A DNA stretch of 64,000 nt from assembly GCF_900090235.1 (NCBI RefSeq), contig NZ_LT607750.1:1934501-1998500 (forward strand), written 5' to 3'. Shown one piece after another: positions 8,240-18,358 of this stretch. Origin of the DNA: Micromonospora echinaurantiaca. GTDB lineage: Bacteria; Actinomycetota; Actinomycetes; Mycobacteriales; Micromonosporaceae. The position numbers and the translations under genes are program-made. The first letter of the stretch is position 1; every line of letters begins with the position of its first letter. Under the pieces are notes generated by a model. The model was not told the DNA's origin. It saw nothing but the letters and a program-made list of their open reading frames with translations, and ran no database searches.

Positions 8240-9202
8240 GTGGGGGCAGAGGCGGACGGCGGGGCGTCGACCCGGCCGGCGCGACGGCCGGGTTGGGCGT
8301 GGGCGCGTACCCTCGCCGGAATGGGCGTGCTCGCCGTCCTGCTCGGTTGGTTCGGGGTCGGCCCGTTCCTGGCCGGGCTGCGGCTGATCGACGCCCCCGC
8401 GCTCGCGGCGGCGCTCGGCATCGGCGTGCTCACGACGCTCTGCTGCGCCTGGCGGTGGAGCCTGGTCGCCGGCGGGCTCGGGGTGCGGCTGCCGCTGCGC
8501 ACCGCCGTGGCGCACGTCTACCGCGCGGTGTTCCTGAACGCGACGCTGCCCGGCGGGGTGCTCGGCGACGTGCACCGGGCGGTGCGGCACGGGCGGGACG
8601 TCGGCGACGTCGGCCGCGGCATCCGCGCGGTGGTCTGGGAACGCGTCGCCGGCCAGGCCGTGCTCGTCGGGGTCGCGCTGGTGGTGCTGCTGGCCTTCCC
8701 GTCCCCGGTGCGGCCGTACCTGCCGGCGGTCACCGCGTCGGCGGTGCTGGCCGGGCTGGTGGTGGCGCTGCTGGCCCGCGCGCTGCCCCGCTCCGGGCCG
8801 TCGCGGTGGGCGCGGGCGCTACGCACCGCGGCGGCCGACGTCCGCGCCGGGCTGCTCGCCCGGCGGACCTGGCTGGGCGTGCTGACCGCCTCCGCCGTCG
8901 CGGTGGCCGGTCACCTGGCGACGTTCCTGCTCGCGGCCCGTACCGCCGGTTCCACCGCGCCGCTGACCCTGCTGGCGCCGCTGACCCTGCTCGCCCTGCT
9001 GGCGATGGGGGTGCCCGCCAACGTCGCCGGATTCGGGCCACGCGAGGGCGTGGCCGCGTGGGCGTTCGGCGCTGCCGGCCTGACCGCCGCCGAGGGGGTT
9101 GCCACCGCGACGGTGTACGGGGCCCTCGTGCTGGTCGCGAGCCTGCCCGGCGCCGCCGTGCTGGTGGCCCGCCGTGTCCGCGTACCCGCCGGCACCGTCT
9201 GA
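8240..9202 (+). CDS. Lysylphosphatidylglycerol-synthase/AglD-like membrane protein (UPF0104)
   Basis: I chose the GTG at 8240 because it has a ggggaggg site about 6 bases upstream; the ATG at 8321 is possible. It gives about 320 residues and seven to eight hydrophobic segments. 'FLNATLPGGVLGDVHRAVRHGRD' matches the conserved N-x-x-L-P-G-G-x-G-D segment of this flippase-like family, and 'GVPANVAGFGPREGVAAWAFG' is the C-terminal signature. Relatives move or recognise lipid-linked intermediates. Its place between glycosyltransferase/methyltransferase and pterin-type genes suggests handling of a lipid-linked glycan. Confidence 0.8.
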   Translation: MGAEADGGASTRPARRPGWAWARTLAGMGVLAVLLGWFGVGPFLAGLRLIDAPALAAALGIGVLTTLCCAWRWSLVAGGLGVRLPLRTAVAHVYRAVFLNATLPGGVLGDVHRAVRHGRDVGDVGRGIRAVVWERVAGQAVLVGVALVVLLAFPSPVRPYLPAVTASAVLAGLVVALLARALPRSGPSRWARALRTAAADVRAGLLARRTWLGVLTASAVAVAGHLATFLLAARTAGSTAPLTLLAPLTLLALLAMGVPANVAGFGPREGVAAWAFGAAGLTAAEGVATATVYGALVLVASLPGAAVLVARRVRVPAGTV

Positions 9203-9213
9203 TGAGGAGTTCC

Positions 9214-9870
9214 ATGTCCGAACCACTGCCACCCGCCACCGTCCGGACCCAGGTCACCGTCCCGCTGCGGTTCCCCGACGGGTACGCCACGGACGCCCGG
9301 GTGTTCACCTTCGACGGTCTGGCCGACGGCCGGGAGCACCTGGCGTTCGGGTTGGGGGACTGGCCGGGGGCCCGCGACCGGAGTGCCGCCGGCGGCGCCC
9401 CGCCGCTGGTCCGCCCGCACAGCGAGTGCCTGACCGGCGACGTCTTCGGCAGCCAGCGCTGCGACTGCGGCCCGCAGCTGCGGGAGGCGGCCGAGCGGAT
9501 CAGCGACCGGGGTGGCTTCCTGCTCTACCTGCGCCAGGAGGGCCGGGGCATCGGCCTGTACGCGAAGCTCGACGCGTACGCCCTGCAGGATGCCGGGCTG
9601 GACACCTACGAGGCGAACGAGGCGCTCGGCCACCGGCCGGACGAGCGGGACTACACGGTGGCCGCGCAGATGCTGGCCGCCCTGGGCGTGCCCCGGATCG
9701 CGCTGCTGAGCAACAACCCGGACAAGGCCGCGCAGCTGCGCCGGCACGGCGTGACGGTCACCGGGCGGGTCGGCACCGGGGTGTACCTCTCCCCGGCCAA
9801 CGCCGGCTACCTGGCGACCAAGGCCAGCCGCGGCGCGCACGCCCTCGACCTTCCGCTGGTCCGTGACTGA
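9214..9870 (+). CDS. ribA: GTP cyclohydrolase II
   Basis: A 218-residue protein (the usual single-domain length) that opens the imidazole ring of GTP. 'HSECLTGDVFGSQRCDCGPQL' contains the three Cys zinc ligands, 'LRQEGRGIGL' is the catalytic loop, and 'DAYALQDAGLDTYEANEALG' keeps the Tyr and the D-T-x-E-A-N block. 'LLSNNPDKAAQL' is the GTP-binding motif. The ATG at 9214 has a gagGAG site; an in-frame ATG at 9202 has none. There is no DHBP synthase domain. The frame overlaps the next gene by 8 bases. No ribE or ribH is nearby, so this may feed a pathway other than riboflavin. Confidence 0.93.
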   Translation: MSEPLPPATVRTQVTVPLRFPDGYATDARVFTFDGLADGREHLAFGLGDWPGARDRSAAGGAPPLVRPHSECLTGDVFGSQRCDCGPQLREAAERISDRGGFLLYLRQEGRGIGLYAKLDAYALQDAGLDTYEANEALGHRPDERDYTVAAQMLAALGVPRIALLSNNPDKAAQLRRHGVTVTGRVGTGVYLSPANAGYLATKASRGAHALDLPLVRD

Positions 9871-10555
9871 GCGCCCGTACGTCGTGCTCAGCTGCGCGAC
9901 GTCGATCGACGGCTACCTCGACGACGCCAGCGAGCAGCGGCTGCTGCTGTCCAACGCGGCGGACCTGGACCGGATCGACGGGGTCCGGGCCGGCTGCGAC
10001 GCCATCCTGGTCGGCGCCGGGACGGTCCGGCGCGACGACCCGCGGCTGCTGGTGCGCTCGGCGCAACGCCGGGCCGCCCGAGCCGACCGTGGCCTGCCCG
10101 CCTCGCCGACCCGGGTCACCCTGACCGCGTCCGGTGACCTCGACCCGGCCGGCCGGTTCTTCACCGTCGGCGAGACCGACCGGATCGTCTACTGTGCCAC
10201 GGCTGCGGTGGAGAAGACCCGGGACCGGCTCGGCGCGCTGGCCGAGGTGGTGGACGCGGGCGAGCCGGTCGACCCGGCGTGGGTGCTGGCCGACCTGGGC
10301 GGCCGGGGCGTACGCCGGCTGATGGTGGAGGGCGGCGCGAACGTGCACCGGCAGTTCCTCGCCGCCGGGCTCGCCGACGAGCTGCACCTGGTGGTCGCGC
10401 CGTTCTTCGTCGGCGACTGCCGGGCGCCCCGGTTCGTCGGCGACGGCCGGTTCCCGTGGCACCCCGGCCGGCGGGCCCGGGTCGCCGAGGTACGCCAGAT
10501 CGGCGACGTGGTGCTGGTGCGCTACGCCCTGTCGGACCGCTGCGTCGAGGGCTGA
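9863..10555 (+). CDS. RibD C-terminal-type pyrimidine reductase (DHFR-like fold)
   Basis: A 230-residue stand-alone reductase without the deaminase half of RibD. Features are '[15 protein letters not shown]' at the N terminus, '[21 protein letters not shown]' (typical RibD/HTP reductase motif), and '[35 protein letters not shown]' for NADPH and substrate binding. It overlaps ribA by 8 bases with a GTG start. The pair should convert GTP to a ribosyl- or ribityl-aminopyrimidine. The missing deaminase suggests a dedicated, non-riboflavin pyrimidine intermediate or partnership with an enzyme encoded elsewhere. Confidence 0.88.
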   Translation: MTERPYVVLSCATSIDGYLDDASEQRLLLSNAADLDRIDGVRAGCDAILVGAGTVRRDDPRLLVRSAQRRAARADRGLPASPTRVTLTASGDLDPAGRFFTVGETDRIVYCATAAVEKTRDRLGALAEVVDAGEPVDPAWVLADLGGRGVRRLMVEGGANVHRQFLAAGLADELHLVVAPFFVGDCRAPRFVGDGRFPWHPGRRARVAEVRQIGDVVLVRYALSDRCVEG

Positions 10556-10660
10556 CCGGTCGGTCGCGGTTGACGACGCTGCCGCCCGGCGGTGAAGGTG
10601 GCGGGAACCGGCGACGCGGAAGCCCGGCGCGTGCCGCAGCCACCACCACGAGGGGGTCCA

Positions 10661-11689
10661 GTGCGGCTGAGTGTCATCCTGCCCTACGCCGGCGACGTCC
10701 GGGCCACCGCCGAGCGGGCGGTCGCCTGGGAGCAGGCCGGCGTCGACGTGCTCTGGGTGCCCGAGGCGTACGGCTTCGACGCGGTCACCGTGCTGGGTTT
10801 CCTGGCGGCCCGGACCCGGCGGGTCGGCCTCGGGTCGGCGATCCTGCCGATCTACACCCGCACCCCGGCCCTGCTCGCGCAGACCGCCGCCGGGCTGGAC
10901 GCGCTCTCCGGCGGCCGGGCGCTGCTCGGCATCGGCGCCTCCGGACCGCAGGTGGTGGAGGGCTGGCACGGGGTCGCCTACGACCACCCGGTGGGGCGTA
11001 CCCGGGAGGTGGTCGAGCTGTGCCGGCGGGCGTGGCGCCGGGAGACGCTGCGTTCCGAGGGCCACTACCGGCTGCCGCTCCCGCCGGAGCGGGGCACCGG
11101 GCTGGGCCGGCCGCTGAAGATGCTGACCCGCCCGGTGCGGGAGCGGATCCCGATCTACGTGGCGTCGCTCGGCCCGGCCAACGTCCGGATGACCGCGGAG
11201 GTCGCCGACGGCTGGCTGCCGGCGCTGTTCCTGCCCGAGAAGGCGGCGCAGGTGTGGGGGGAGGCGTTGGCCGCCGGCGCGGCGAAGCGCTCGGGCGAGC
11301 TGGGCCCGCTGGAGGTGGTCGGCGGCGGCCCGTTCGCCATCGGGTCGGACCTGGCCGCGGCGCGCGAGCACGCCCGCCGCTGGATCGCCCTCTACGTCGG
11401 CGGGATGGGCGCCCGCGGCCGCAACTTCTACCACGACCTGGTGGCCCGGTACGGCTACCCGGCCGAGGCGGACCGGATCCAGGAGCTGTACCTGGCCGGG
11501 CGCAAGGCGGAGGCGGCCGCCGCCGTGCCGGCCGAGCTGCTGGAGGCGGTCTGTCTGATCGGCTCGCCCGGTCACGTCCGCGAGCGGGTGGCCGCATACG
11601 CGGCGGCCGGTGTCACCATGCTCCAGCTCGCGCCGGTCGGCCCGGACCCGCTGGGCGAGCTGGCCGCGGTGCGCAAGCTGCTGCCTTAG
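10661..11689 (+). CDS. LLM-class (F420-dependent type) oxidoreductase
   Basis: I chose the GTG at 10661 ('[12 protein letters not shown]') after an agggggt site. The longer frame from 10592 adds 23 low-complexity residues. About 342 residues in a bacterial-luciferase-like TIM barrel: '[26 protein letters not shown]', '[39 protein letters not shown]', '[16 protein letters not shown]' and '[25 protein letters not shown]'. This pattern is typical of F420-dependent LLM enzymes in actinobacteria. The substrate is unknown. It is separated from ribA and the reductase gene by about 105 bases, so it may or may not share their transcript. Confidence 0.85.
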   Translation: MRLSVILPYAGDVRATAERAVAWEQAGVDVLWVPEAYGFDAVTVLGFLAARTRRVGLGSAILPIYTRTPALLAQTAAGLDALSGGRALLGIGASGPQVVEGWHGVAYDHPVGRTREVVELCRRAWRRETLRSEGHYRLPLPPERGTGLGRPLKMLTRPVRERIPIYVASLGPANVRMTAEVADGWLPALFLPEKAAQVWGEALAAGAAKRSGELGPLEVVGGGPFAIGSDLAAAREHARRWIALYVGGMGARGRNFYHDLVARYGYPAEADRIQELYLAGRKAEAAAAVPAELLEAVCLIGSPGHVRERVAAYAAAGVTMLQLAPVGPDPLGELAAVRKLLP

Positions 11690-11787
11690 CGGGTGTTCAA
11701 GCGTGGAATTTCGCCGGACGACCGGCGGGGCGACCCGGCGTTACGGTGGGGCACCGTTGCGTGTCCACCGTCCGATTCGGAGAGTCC

Positions 11788-13269
<1,482 letters not shown>

Positions 13270-13280
13270 CCGGCACGAGA

Positions 13281-13310
13281 AGGGCGGGGCGGCGTCGGCC
13301 GCCCCGCCCT
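13281..13310. terminator. Strong hairpin between convergent ahcY and P450 genes
   Basis: A perfect 13-bp stem, agggcggggcggc with gccgccccgccct, surrounds a 4-base loop (gtcg). It lies 11 bases after the ahcY stop and 17 bases before the stop of the leftward P450 gene. There is no U-run, as is common in actinobacteria. It can work in both directions and marks the left edge of the biosynthetic cluster. Confidence 0.8.
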
Positions 13311-13326
13311 ATCGGGGTACCCGCGG

Positions 13327-14553
13327 TCAGTCGGCCGGTTGCACCCGCTCGTACCGGATCGGCAGCGAGGTGAGCCCGCCCAGCGCCCGCGGCGTGCCCG
13401 GCGGCTCGGCGGCCAGCTCGGGCGCCACCACCCGGCGCAGGAAGGCCGACAGGGCCAGATTCGCCTGCAGCCGGCCCAGCGTGGCGCCGAGGCAGTAGTG
13501 CGGCCCGGCGCCGAAGCTCACGTGCTGCTCGGTGCGGTCCGGGTCGAGTCGGTCGGGGTCGGCGAACCGCTCCGGATCCCGGTTCGCCTGCGCCAGCACG
13601 ATCACCATGCTGTCGCCGGCGCGTAGCCGCGCCCCGCTCGGCAGGGTGGTGTCCTGCTTGACGTGCCGCCACAGGCACTGCACCAGCGGGGTCAGCCGCA
13701 GCAACTCGTCCACCAGGCCGGGCATCTTCTCCGGCTCGGCCCGCATCCGGTCGGCCAACGCCGGCTCGGTGAGCAGGCTGTAGAGCCCGCTGGCGATCAG
13801 GCTGCTGGTGGTCTCGTGCCCGGAGACGACCAGCAGCCACAGGCCGTTGACCGCCTCGGCCCGGGTGAGCCGCTGGTCGCCGCCGCGGCTGGCCAGCATG
13901 GCGCTGACCACGTCGTCCCCGGGCTCGGCGGCCCGGGCGTCGACCAGCCGCTCCAGGTAGCCGCGCAGCTCACCGGAGACCCGGTCCACCTCGGCCGGGT
14001 CCACCGGGTTGGACGGGTCCATCGAGCGGGAGATGAAATGCGACCAGTCCTGCACCCGCTGCCGGTCGTCCTCGTCGGCGATGCCGAACAGCGCGCACAG
14101 TACCCGGATCGGGATCGCGTAGGCGTACTCCCGTACCACGTCGCACCCGGTGCCGCCGGCGAGCCGGTCCAGCAGGGCGTCCACCACCTGAGCGGTGGGC
14201 TCCGCGGCCCGGGCGGCGTGGGCCGCGAACGCCTGCCCGACCAGCAGCCGGTGCCGGGTGTGCTCGGGCGGATTCAGTTCGATGAACGGAGCGTCGGCGT
14301 ACCGCTGCTCCTCCTCGGCGCTGACCTCGCCGGCCGCGGCCCGCTGCTGGTACCAGCGGCTGTCCCGCGGGTCGACGCTGACGGCGGGATCGGCCAGCGC
14401 GGCCTTGGCGTCGTCGTGGCCCAGGACGATGACCTTCCCGTCCGCGTCCACCACGACCGGGCCCTTGTCCCGCCACTCCCGGTACACCGGGTACGGGTCG
14501 GCCTGGTGCTTGACGTACATGTCCTCGATACGGTCGACAATCGCCGGTTGCAT
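13327..14553 (-). CDS. Cytochrome P450 (left arm, A)
   Basis: A 408-residue soluble bacterial P450. The I-helix reads 'LLVVSGHETTSSLIASGL', K-helix 'VDELLRLTPLVQ' gives E-x-x-R, and the heme loop 'FGAGPHYCLGATLG' holds the Cys ligand. The start is the ATG at 14553 (MQPAIVDRIEDMY), six bases after an aggggg-type site; the ATG at 14559 is too close to that site. It hydroxylates or otherwise oxidises an unknown cluster intermediate and needs outside ferredoxin. It is transcribed alone, leftward, divergent from the dehydrogenase gene at 14715. Confidence 0.92.
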   Translation of the reverse strand: MQPAIVDRIEDMYVKHQADPYPVYREWRDKGPVVVDADGKVIVLGHDDAKAALADPAVSVDPRDSRWYQQRAAAGEVSAEEEQRYADAPFIELNPPEHTRHRLLVGQAFAAHAARAAEPTAQVVDALLDRLAGGTGCDVVREYAYAIPIRVLCALFGIADEDDRQRVQDWSHFISRSMDPSNPVDPAEVDRVSGELRGYLERLVDARAAEPGDDVVSAMLASRGGDQRLTRAEAVNGLWLLVVSGHETTSSLIASGLYSLLTEPALADRMRAEPEKMPGLVDELLRLTPLVQCLWRHVKQDTTLPSGARLRAGDSMVIVLAQANRDPERFADPDRLDPDRTEQHVSFGAGPHYCLGATLGRLQANLALSAFLRRVVAPELAAEPPGTPRALGGLTSLPIRYERVQPAD

Positions 14554-14714
14554 GAGCATCCCCTGACCGGTCGGCCTCTGACAGTGGCTGTCGAGGCTAT
14601 GTCCCGTCGCGGAGCGGGGACAACGCGCTCGGATTGCGCGACCGCGCACCCGGTGCCGCCCGGGCGGCCAGGCCCCTATCCTCGCGTCGTGGCGGTCGGG
14701 CGGAGGCGGCGACG

Positions 14715-15872
14715 ATGCGGGTGACCGCCGCGGTGGCACCCGCTCCCGACCACCCGCTGCGCCTGGAGGAGCTGCGCCTCGACGGCCCGGGACCGGGCGA
14801 GGTCCTGGTCCGGGTCGTCGCCTCCGGGGTCTGCCGCACCGACGCCGACGCCCGCTCCGGCCGTTCCGCCTTCCCGCTGCCCGGGGTGCTCGGGCACGAG
14901 GGCGTCGGCCGGGTGCTCGACGTGGGACCGGGCGTCCGGTCGCCTGCGGTCGGCGAGGCCGTGCTGCTCGGCTGGCCGGCCTGCGGCCGCTGCCGGCACT
15001 GCCGGGGCGGCCGGCCACGGTACTGCGCCGACCTGCCCGGGCTGCTCTTCGGCGGGCGCCGCCCGGACGGGGGCGCGGTGTTCCGCCGCGCCGACGGCAC
15101 CCCGGTGGCCGGGCGCTTCTTCGGCCAGTCCTCGTTCGCCAGCCACGCGGTGCTGCCGGCTTCGGCGCTGGTGCCGGTCCGCACCAGCCTGCCGCTGGCC
15201 GCGGTCGCCGCGCTGGGCTGCGGGATCAGCGCCGGCGCCGGGGCGGTGCTCTACGCGGCCCGCCCGGAGCCCGGCGCGTCGGTGGCGGTGTTCGGCGTCG
15301 GCGCGGTGGGGCTGGCCGCCGTGATGGCCGCCCGGTGCACGGCGGCCACCACCATCGTGGCCGTCGACCGCGATCCCGCCCGGCTGGCCCTGGCCCGCCG
15401 GTACGGCGCCACGCACACCGTCGACGTGACCGGGGTCCGCAACGTGGCCCGGGCCGTCCGGGAGCGCTGCGACGGGCCGGCCGACGTCACGGTGGAATGC
15501 ACCGGGGATCCCCGGGTGGTCCGGCAGGCTGTCGACGCGACCGGCATGCCGGGGACGTGCTGCCTGGTCGGGGCCGCCCGGCCGGGCGAGACGTTCGCCG
15601 TGGACCAGCAGACCATGCTGCGCGGCAAGCGGATCCAGGGCTCGCTGGGCGGCGACGGGCGCCCCGAGGAGCTGGTGCCGGCGCTGCTGCGGCTGGCCGA
15701 GCAGAGCCGGTTCCCCTTCCCCGAACTGGTCGCCTTCCGGCCGTCCGACGATCCGGAGGCGGCGCTCACCGATCTGCTCGCCGGTGCCGTGGTCAAGCCG
15801 GTGCTCGTGCTGGAACCGGCCGCGTTGACGGCGCGGACCGACGGATGTGAGGGTTCCGGACGATCGCGCTGA
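14715..15872 (+). CDS. Zinc-dependent alcohol dehydrogenase
   Basis: A 385-residue MDR enzyme. The catalytic zinc site is visible as 'SGVCRTDADARSG' (Cys, Asp) and 'LPGVLGHEGVGRVLDVG' (G-H-E). A Cys-rich structural zinc loop is 'CGRCRHCRGGRPRYC'. The NAD fold is 'VAVFGVGAVGLAAVMAAR' followed by acidic 'AVDRDPARL', so NAD rather than NADP is likely. It resembles class III/aryl-alcohol dehydrogenases. It begins a rightward trio with the SsuD-like and P450 genes and probably interconverts an alcohol and aldehyde made by one of the P450s. Confidence 0.88.
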   Translation: MRVTAAVAPAPDHPLRLEELRLDGPGPGEVLVRVVASGVCRTDADARSGRSAFPLPGVLGHEGVGRVLDVGPGVRSPAVGEAVLLGWPACGRCRHCRGGRPRYCADLPGLLFGGRRPDGGAVFRRADGTPVAGRFFGQSSFASHAVLPASALVPVRTSLPLAAVAALGCGISAGAGAVLYAARPEPGASVAVFGVGAVGLAAVMAARCTAATTIVAVDRDPARLALARRYGATHTVDVTGVRNVARAVRERCDGPADVTVECTGDPRVVRQAVDATGMPGTCCLVGAARPGETFAVDQQTMLRGKRIQGSLGGDGRPEELVPALLRLAEQSRFPFPELVAFRPSDDPEAALTDLLAGAVVKPVLVLEPAALTARTDGCEGSGRSR

Positions 15873-15907
15873 ACGGTGCGTGCCCGTTCGCTCACCCGGG
15901 GGGCGCC

Positions 15908-17077
15908 ATGTCTCTGCAGCTCTACTGGTTCATCCCCGCCCACGGCGACGGTCGGGAGGTGGCGAAGCCGCGCGCCGGCGGGCCACCCGGCGTGGCCACG
16001 CTCCGCCGGGACCCCGACATCGACTACCTGGCCCAGGTGGCCGGCGCCGTCGACCGGCTGGGCTTCGCCGGCGCGCTGGTGCCGTTCGGGATCTTCTGCG
16101 AGGACCCGTGGCTGGTGGCGGCGGCGCTGAGCCAGCGCACCGACCGGCTGCGCTTCATGGTCGCGTTCCGCCCCGGGCTGCTCTCGCCGACCCTGGCCGC
16201 CCAGATGTCGGCCACCTGCCAGCGGATCTCCGGCGGCCGCCTGCTGCTCAACGTGGTGGTCGGCGGCGACCCGGAGGAGCAGCACCGTTACGGCGACTGG
16301 CTGGCCCACGACCAGCGGTACGTGCGGGCCGACGAGTTCCTCGCCGTGCTGCGCGGCGCCTGGTCGGGGCCGGTGGACCTGGACGGGGAGCACTACCGGG
16401 TGGCCGGTGCGACGGTGATGCGCCGGCCGGACCCGCCGCCGATCTTCCTCGGCGGCTCCTCCGCCGCCGCGCAGCGGGTCGCGGCGCGCCGGGCCGACGT
16501 CTTCCTCACCTGGGCAGAACTGCCCGCGCAGACCGGCTCGCTGGTGGCCGGGGTGCGGGCGCTGGCCGCCGAGGCCGGGCGGGAGATCGCCTTCGGCACC
16601 CGGTTCCACGTGATCAGCCGGGACACCTCGGAGCAGGCCTGGGCGGTGGCGGACGCCATGACGGCCAACCTCGATCCGGCACTGGTGGCCCGGACCCAGG
16701 AGCGGTTCCGCCGCAGCGACTCCGAGGGACAGCGCCGGATGGCGGCGCTGCACGGTGGCCGTACCGACCGGCTGGAGATCTACCCGAACGTGTGGGCGGG
16801 TTACGGCCTGGTCCGCCAGGGGCCGGGGATCACCCTGGTCGGGTCGCACGAGGAGGTGGCCGACCGGATCGCCGAGTACCACGCCCAGGGGCTGGACCAC
16901 CTGATCCTGTCCGGACAGCCGCACCTGGAGGAGGCGTACTGGTTCGGTGAGGGGGTGATGCCGGCGCTGCGCCGCCGGGGCCTGCTGGCCGGGCCGGACG
17001 GGCCGGACGGCGACCGGCCGGACCCGGCGCCGCCGCACCGCCGGGCCGGGCAGCGCCCGGAGGTGTCCGTCCGGTGA
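15908..17077 (+). CDS. FMNH2-dependent LLM monooxygenase, SsuD-like
   Basis: A 389-residue luciferase-like protein. The N terminus 'LQLYWFIPAHGDGREV' matches the 'FWFLPTHGDGR' signature of alkanesulfonate monooxygenases. 'RFMVAFRPGLLSPTLAAQMSATCQRISGGRLLLNVVVGGD' and 'IFLGGSSAAAQRVAARRADVFLTWAE' complete the barrel. In SsuD this fold cleaves C-S bonds of sulfonates with O2. In a cysteine-rich pathway it could instead oxidise a thiazoline or thioether carbon (inference). Its stop overlaps the start of the P450 gene (GTGA). No flavin reductase is visible nearby. Confidence 0.85.
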   Translation: MSLQLYWFIPAHGDGREVAKPRAGGPPGVATLRRDPDIDYLAQVAGAVDRLGFAGALVPFGIFCEDPWLVAAALSQRTDRLRFMVAFRPGLLSPTLAAQMSATCQRISGGRLLLNVVVGGDPEEQHRYGDWLAHDQRYVRADEFLAVLRGAWSGPVDLDGEHYRVAGATVMRRPDPPPIFLGGSSAAAQRVAARRADVFLTWAELPAQTGSLVAGVRALAAEAGREIAFGTRFHVISRDTSEQAWAVADAMTANLDPALVARTQERFRRSDSEGQRRMAALHGGRTDRLEIYPNVWAGYGLVRQGPGITLVGSHEEVADRIAEYHAQGLDHLILSGQPHLEEAYWFGEGVMPALRRRGLLAGPDGPDGDRPDPAPPHRRAGQRPEVSVR

Positions 17078-18345
17078 GTCCGCAGCTGACCCGGGCCGCC
17101 GCCGTCACCGGCAGCCTCGCCGACCCGGCCACCTATCTGGACGGTCCGCCGTTCGCCGAGTTCGCCCGCCGCCGCCGGGAGGCGCCGGTCAGTTGGGTGG
17201 CCGAGGTGCCGCTGCGGCGGCACTCGGCCCGGGGCACGGTGGTGCAGCGGGTCGGCGGCTACTGGGCGGTCACCGGGCACGTGGCGGTGGTCGCCGCGTC
17301 GCGCCGCCCGGAGGTCTTCTCCTCCGCCGAGCGCGGCGCGTTCCTCGCCGATCCGACCTCCCGGGCCGACCTGGAGCGCTCCCGGCAGCTGCTGGTCGGG
17401 ATGGATCCGCCCGCGCACACCCGGTTGCGCCGGGTGGTCACCGCCGCCTTCACCGCCCCGGTGGTACGCGGCATGCGCGCGGCCATCGCCGAGCACGCCC
17501 GGCAGATCGTCCGGCGGGCCACCGCCGGCCAGCCGGTGGACGCGGTCGCCGAGGTCGCCGCCGAGCTGCCGCTGCTGGTCCTCGCCGACCTGCTCGGCAT
17601 CCCCCGCGAGGACCGCGGGCTCTTCCTGCGCTGGAGCAACAATCTGGTCGGCTTCGACGACCCGGCCTTCGGCGGCGGGGACGTGGAGGTGTTCAAGCAG
17701 ACCTTCGTCGAGGCGTTCGGGTACGCCCTCACCGCGGCGAAGGCCCGCCGGCGCGACCCCGGTGACGACCTGGTGAGCCGGCTGGTGACCGCCGAGGTGG
17801 ACGGCCGCCGGCTCACCGAGAGCGAGTACTGCCACCTGTGGCTGCTGCTGGTGGTGGCCGGCAACGAGACCACCCGGCACCTGATCTCCGGCGGCCTCGA
17901 CCTGCTGGCCGACCGTCCCGACCTGGCCGATCGGCTCGCCCGCCAACCCGACCTGGTGCCGACCGCGGTGGACGAGATGCTGCGCTGGACGACGCCGATC
18001 ATGCAGTTCCGCCGGACCGCGGTGGTCGACACCGAGCTGGCCGGGCAACGGATCCGGGCCGGGGACAAGGTGGTGCTGTACTACATCTCCGCCAACCGGG
18101 ACGAGTCGGTCTTCGACCGACCGGAAACCTTCCTGTTGGATCGCAGTCCCAACCCGCACATCGCGTTCGGCGTCGGGCCGCACTTCTGCCTCGGCTCGCA
18201 CCTGGCCCGGGTGGAGGCCGCCGTGCTCTTCGAGGAGCTGGCGCCGCACCTGCGCCGGCTGCGCCGCACCGGCCCGGCGGTCCGGTTGGAGTCGAACTTC
18301 ATGAACGGCCTGAAGCAGCTGCCGGTCACCTTCGCCGCCGGCTGA
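17074..18345 (+). CDS. Cytochrome P450 (left arm, B)
   Basis: A 423-residue P450 with a GTG start overlapping the SsuD-like gene by 4 bases. The I-helix is 'LLLVVAGNETTRHLISGGL' (Asn where many have His/Phe), K-helix 'VDEMLRWTTPIMQFRRTA' gives E-x-x-R, and the heme loop is 'FGVGPHFCLGSHLAR'. The 'TTPIMQFRRTAVVDTELAG' stretch resembles CYP125/142-type enzymes that oxidise terminal carbons of lipid or steroid chains. It may act on an alkyl or polyene chain here (inference). Its stop lies 13 bases from the stop of the convergent P450 C gene. Confidence 0.92.
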   Translation: MSPQLTRAAAVTGSLADPATYLDGPPFAEFARRRREAPVSWVAEVPLRRHSARGTVVQRVGGYWAVTGHVAVVAASRRPEVFSSAERGAFLADPTSRADLERSRQLLVGMDPPAHTRLRRVVTAAFTAPVVRGMRAAIAEHARQIVRRATAGQPVDAVAEVAAELPLLVLADLLGIPREDRGLFLRWSNNLVGFDDPAFGGGDVEVFKQTFVEAFGYALTAAKARRRDPGDDLVSRLVTAEVDGRRLTESEYCHLWLLLVVAGNETTRHLISGGLDLLADRPDLADRLARQPDLVPTAVDEMLRWTTPIMQFRRTAVVDTELAGQRIRAGDKVVLYYISANRDESVFDRPETFLLDRSPNPHIAFGVGPHFCLGSHLARVEAAVLFEELAPHLRRLRRTGPAVRLESNFMNGLKQLPVTFAAG

Positions 18346-18358
18346 CTGGCGCGTCTCC

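Noticed and set aside
11690..11787. Possible SAH riboswitch upstream of ahcY
   Set aside because: I looked for the conserved core and paired stems but could not find them in these 98 bases.
14554..14714. Inverted repeat gacag/ctgtc at 14580-14592 as an operator in the divergent P450/dehydrogenase region
   Set aside because: Only 5-base arms with a 3-base centre, expected by chance in such GC-rich DNA.
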